Part shown: positions 62,273 to 64,000 of the stretch, one piece after another
Layout of the letters: the number at the start of each line of letters is the position of its first letter
Numbering within the stretch: the first letter of the stretch is position 1
NCBI GenBank assembly: GCA_019828595.1
Contig: JAHQRK010000001.1
Location: forward strand, 4,216,001-4,280,000
From: Aphanomyces cochlioides
Taxonomy: Eukaryota > Oomycota > Saprolegniomycetes > Saprolegniales > Verrucalvaceae
Length of the DNA: 64,000 nt
Direction: 5' to 3'
The notes under the pieces: generated by a model
What the model was told of the DNA's origin: nothing
The model's input: the letters and a program-made list of their open reading frames with translations, nothing else
The model's database searches: none
Position numbers and translations under genes: made by a program

Positions 62273-64000
62273 CCGTAATGCGTAACTCATAAGACACGGT
62301 CGAAAATCCAACATTATTCAAATTAAGATCTGGTTGGACTTCGACACTTGGGTGGGACGTGCGTTTCTCATAAGCACTATACAAATATGTAATGAAACTG
62401 ACCTGCATTAAATTTAGCAGTAAAAATAATTTTTAAGGATCTATAATATTTAGAAGGGATGAGATGAGCTGACTGCACTTCCGCAAATTCATGGGTGAGC
62501 CTCGCCGAGGAAACATCTATGGTGTCATTTCGTGTGGGCGACCAAAACTCCACCCCGAAAATCCAATGAAGAAGCCGAAGCAGCATAAAAGAAGGGCCTA
62601 TTCATGGCTGTTCAAACTAGATGTGATCAATTCATTCCAAGTGTGTGGGATGGTCGCAACGATAACAAAGTTCTGGCCGGACGCCGTTTCAACCCCGTCA
62701 AGGTGTGAGGACATTCGGTCCATGGTATACAAATGGTCGAAATCGAGGGTTCGAATAGAAGAGAACGCCCACCGCAGCAAAACAAAGCATCAAACGCGAA
62801 CAAGAGCAATGGGTGTATCAACAAAATTGAGCGCGGATGTGGAAGAAAACATTGTCAAATGGATATGCGATATTCGGAACCTTGGAGCTCCCGTGACAAT
62901 TACAATGCTTCAAATGAAGGCTCGAGAGGTTGCATCCGAGCAGGGTATTTCACCCCAACAGTTCAAAGCCAGTCGGGATTGGTGCTCCAGCTTCCGAGGT
63001 CGTCATGGTTTGGCTCTGAGGATGAAAACCAGACAAGGTCAGGACACGGACGGTGATGGCCAGGCGGCCCAAGCATCTTTCTTGGCCGAAGTCGCTGCAA
63101 TGGTCTCCAAGTTTGGTGTGACGAAAGTCTATAACGCTGACCAGACTGGAATATTTTACGAGTACTTACCCCGTACGACGATCAATCCAAAGGGTGCCAA
63201 GACTGTGTGGCTCCGCTGTGGTGGTAAGGACAAGGAGCGTGCCACGGCAATGCTCTTGGCAGATTCGGATGGCATCAAGTATCCGCTGTTCTTGGTCTTG
63301 AAGCAGAAGGCCTCGACAGTCGACGGAACGGACCAAGAGAACCGCAGCTGTCGCAATGGATTTGGGAAGACTGTGTGGCGCGAGGTCAAGGAGCTCATGA
63401 CGCAGCATCGCTGTGTGATCCACGGCAACCGCAGTGCGTGGTGGAATGGCGATATCTCATTGGAATTTCTCAAGTTTCACTTCGGCAGCCGTCCGCGCAT
63501 GGAGGAAAAGATTATTTTGCTGTGGGATGATTTCTCCGGCCATTGGACGGAGAAGATGGTCAAATATGCAGAAGATATTCTTATGAAAGTGCCTCCGAAA
63601 TTCACGTGGAGCTGTCAGCCAGCCGATGTTTGCTGGAATAAGCCACTGAAAGAACGGTTACGACGCCTGTGGATTGCTGACTTACGAGAGCAAGTGGAAG
63701 CGTTCGACGCCCAGTCGCAAAACGGGACCTTTAGAATGATCCCACCGACAAGAAGCAAAATTGTGACATGGATTCACAAATCATGGAATGACATAGCAAC
63801 ATCCACAATTGTAAATGGTTTCGTGAAGACAAAACTGCAAGTCAAGACCACAGAATATGTTGAAGAGCAAGAGGATGACGAGGAAGACAATGGGATATTG
63901 GAGAGATTGGAACAACTGAACGTGGTGGAGGAAGTAATAGATCCAGAAGAAAATGTAATATGAAAATATATATTCATTTTTTGGAAAAACGACCGCCACC
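62273..64000 (+). mobile_element. Tigger/pogo element, right end outside the window
   Basis: Begins after a TA inside MITE copy 3 with CCGTAATGCGTAACTCATAA. The motif CGGTCG....TCC at 62297 recurs inverted at 63983-63995, so the right end should lie about 19 bp past the window. It carries an intact transposase. Confidence 0.55.
62491..63963 (+). CDS. Tigger/pogo transposase
   Basis: A 490-codon open frame. The N-terminal part holds a psq-like helix-turn-helix (YSWLFKLDVINSFQV) and a CENP-B-like second helical domain (LSADVEENIVKWICDIRNLG, FKASRDWCSSFRGRHGLALR). The DDE_1 core has D in KVYNADQTGIFYEYLP, D in IILLWDDFSGHW and D in SCQPADVCWNKPLKERL, the DDD form of the pogo/Tigger branch of Tc1/mariner. 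An acidic tail follows (EEQEDDEEDNG). No break is seen. It is inserted into an older MITE and is therefore the younger of the two. Confidence 0.88.
   Translation: MGEPRRGNIYGVISCGRPKLHPENPMKKPKQHKRRAYSWLFKLDVINSFQVCGMVATITKFWPDAVSTPSRCEDIRSMVYKWSKSRVRIEENAHRSKTKHQTRTRAMGVSTKLSADVEENIVKWICDIRNLGAPVTITMLQMKAREVASEQGISPQQFKASRDWCSSFRGRHGLALRMKTRQGQDTDGDGQAAQASFLAEVAAMVSKFGVTKVYNADQTGIFYEYLPRTTINPKGAKTVWLRCGGKDKERATAMLLADSDGIKYPLFLVLKQKASTVDGTDQENRSCRNGFGKTVWREVKELMTQHRCVIHGNRSAWWNGDISLEFLKFHFGSRPRMEEKIILLWDDFSGHWTEKMVKYAEDILMKVPPKFTWSCQPADVCWNKPLKERLRRLWIADLREQVEAFDAQSQNGTFRMIPPTRSKIVTWIHKSWNDIATSTIVNGFVKTKLQVKTTEYVEEQEDDEEDNGILERLEQLNVVEEVIDPEENVI

Noticed and set aside
1..64000. Bacterial features such as operons, ribosome binding sites or rho-independent terminators
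   Set aside because: Spliceosomal introns and eukaryotic protein families show this is nuclear eukaryotic DNA.

Overview
The window looks like nuclear DNA of an oomycete, most likely from the Saprolegniales (Aphanomyces-like). The reasons are the many very short introns (about 39-56 nt, GT(A/G)NGT...YAG), compact genes a few tens of bases apart, BT1/folate-biopterin transporters, Crypton-type tyrosine recombinases and many cut-and-paste DNA transposons. All of this is read by eye from the sequence. Family names rest on motif recognition; no search was run.

Layout. 0.1-4.3 kb: a Thr/Pro-rich mucin-like secreted protein with frame breaks, then a membrane-anchored MaoC-like hot-dog protein. 4.9-7.8 kb: a decayed Crypton and a Harbinger-type MITE. 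7.9-11.6 kb: a polyamine/amino-acid permease convergent with a METTL13-like double methyltransferase. 11.8-27 kb is transposon land: a young Tc1/mariner element, Harbinger pieces, a hAT relic, a 3.9-kb Harbinger element with its Myb-like partner gene, and a second Crypton recombinase sitting inside a broken DDE transposase, with a tRNA-like structure directly behind it. 27.7-45.5 kb is the gene-dense host block: TBC1D22-like RabGAP, SMP-30-like propeller, exocyst EXO70, an unknown type II membrane protein, a dynamin-like GTPase plus an inverted fragment of it, a TPR/OGT-like glycosyltransferase with a signal peptide, a beta-hydroxyacid dehydrogenase, and an ASCH-2OG-oxygenase fusion. 45.6-55.7 kb: a broken and a nearly intact BT1 transporter in convergent-outward arrangement around a Harbinger element and two small genes, then a gene joining a Copia-type gag (UBN2-like) region to an RRM and a RanBP2 zinc finger. 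56.2-64 kb: a nest of elements (MITE, Merlin/IS1016, a 568-bp MITE, a Harbinger pair, and a Tigger/pogo element cut by the window edge).

How the genes relate. Membrane traffic is represented by EXO70 and TBC1D22, and possibly by the dynamin-like protein; translation-factor methylation by METTL13; solute uptake by the permease and the BT1 proteins. No operons are expected. Several gene pairs share short divergent promoters (EXO70/32.9 kb gene, 128 bp; dehydrogenase/ASCH-2OG, 189 bp; 51.07/51.17 kb pair, 100 bp). The most unusual products are the gag-RRM-zinc-finger protein and the ASCH-2OG-oxygenase fusion. Single-base frame breaks, several at homopolymers, recur in transposons and in some host genes, so assembly error and true decay both need to be kept in mind.
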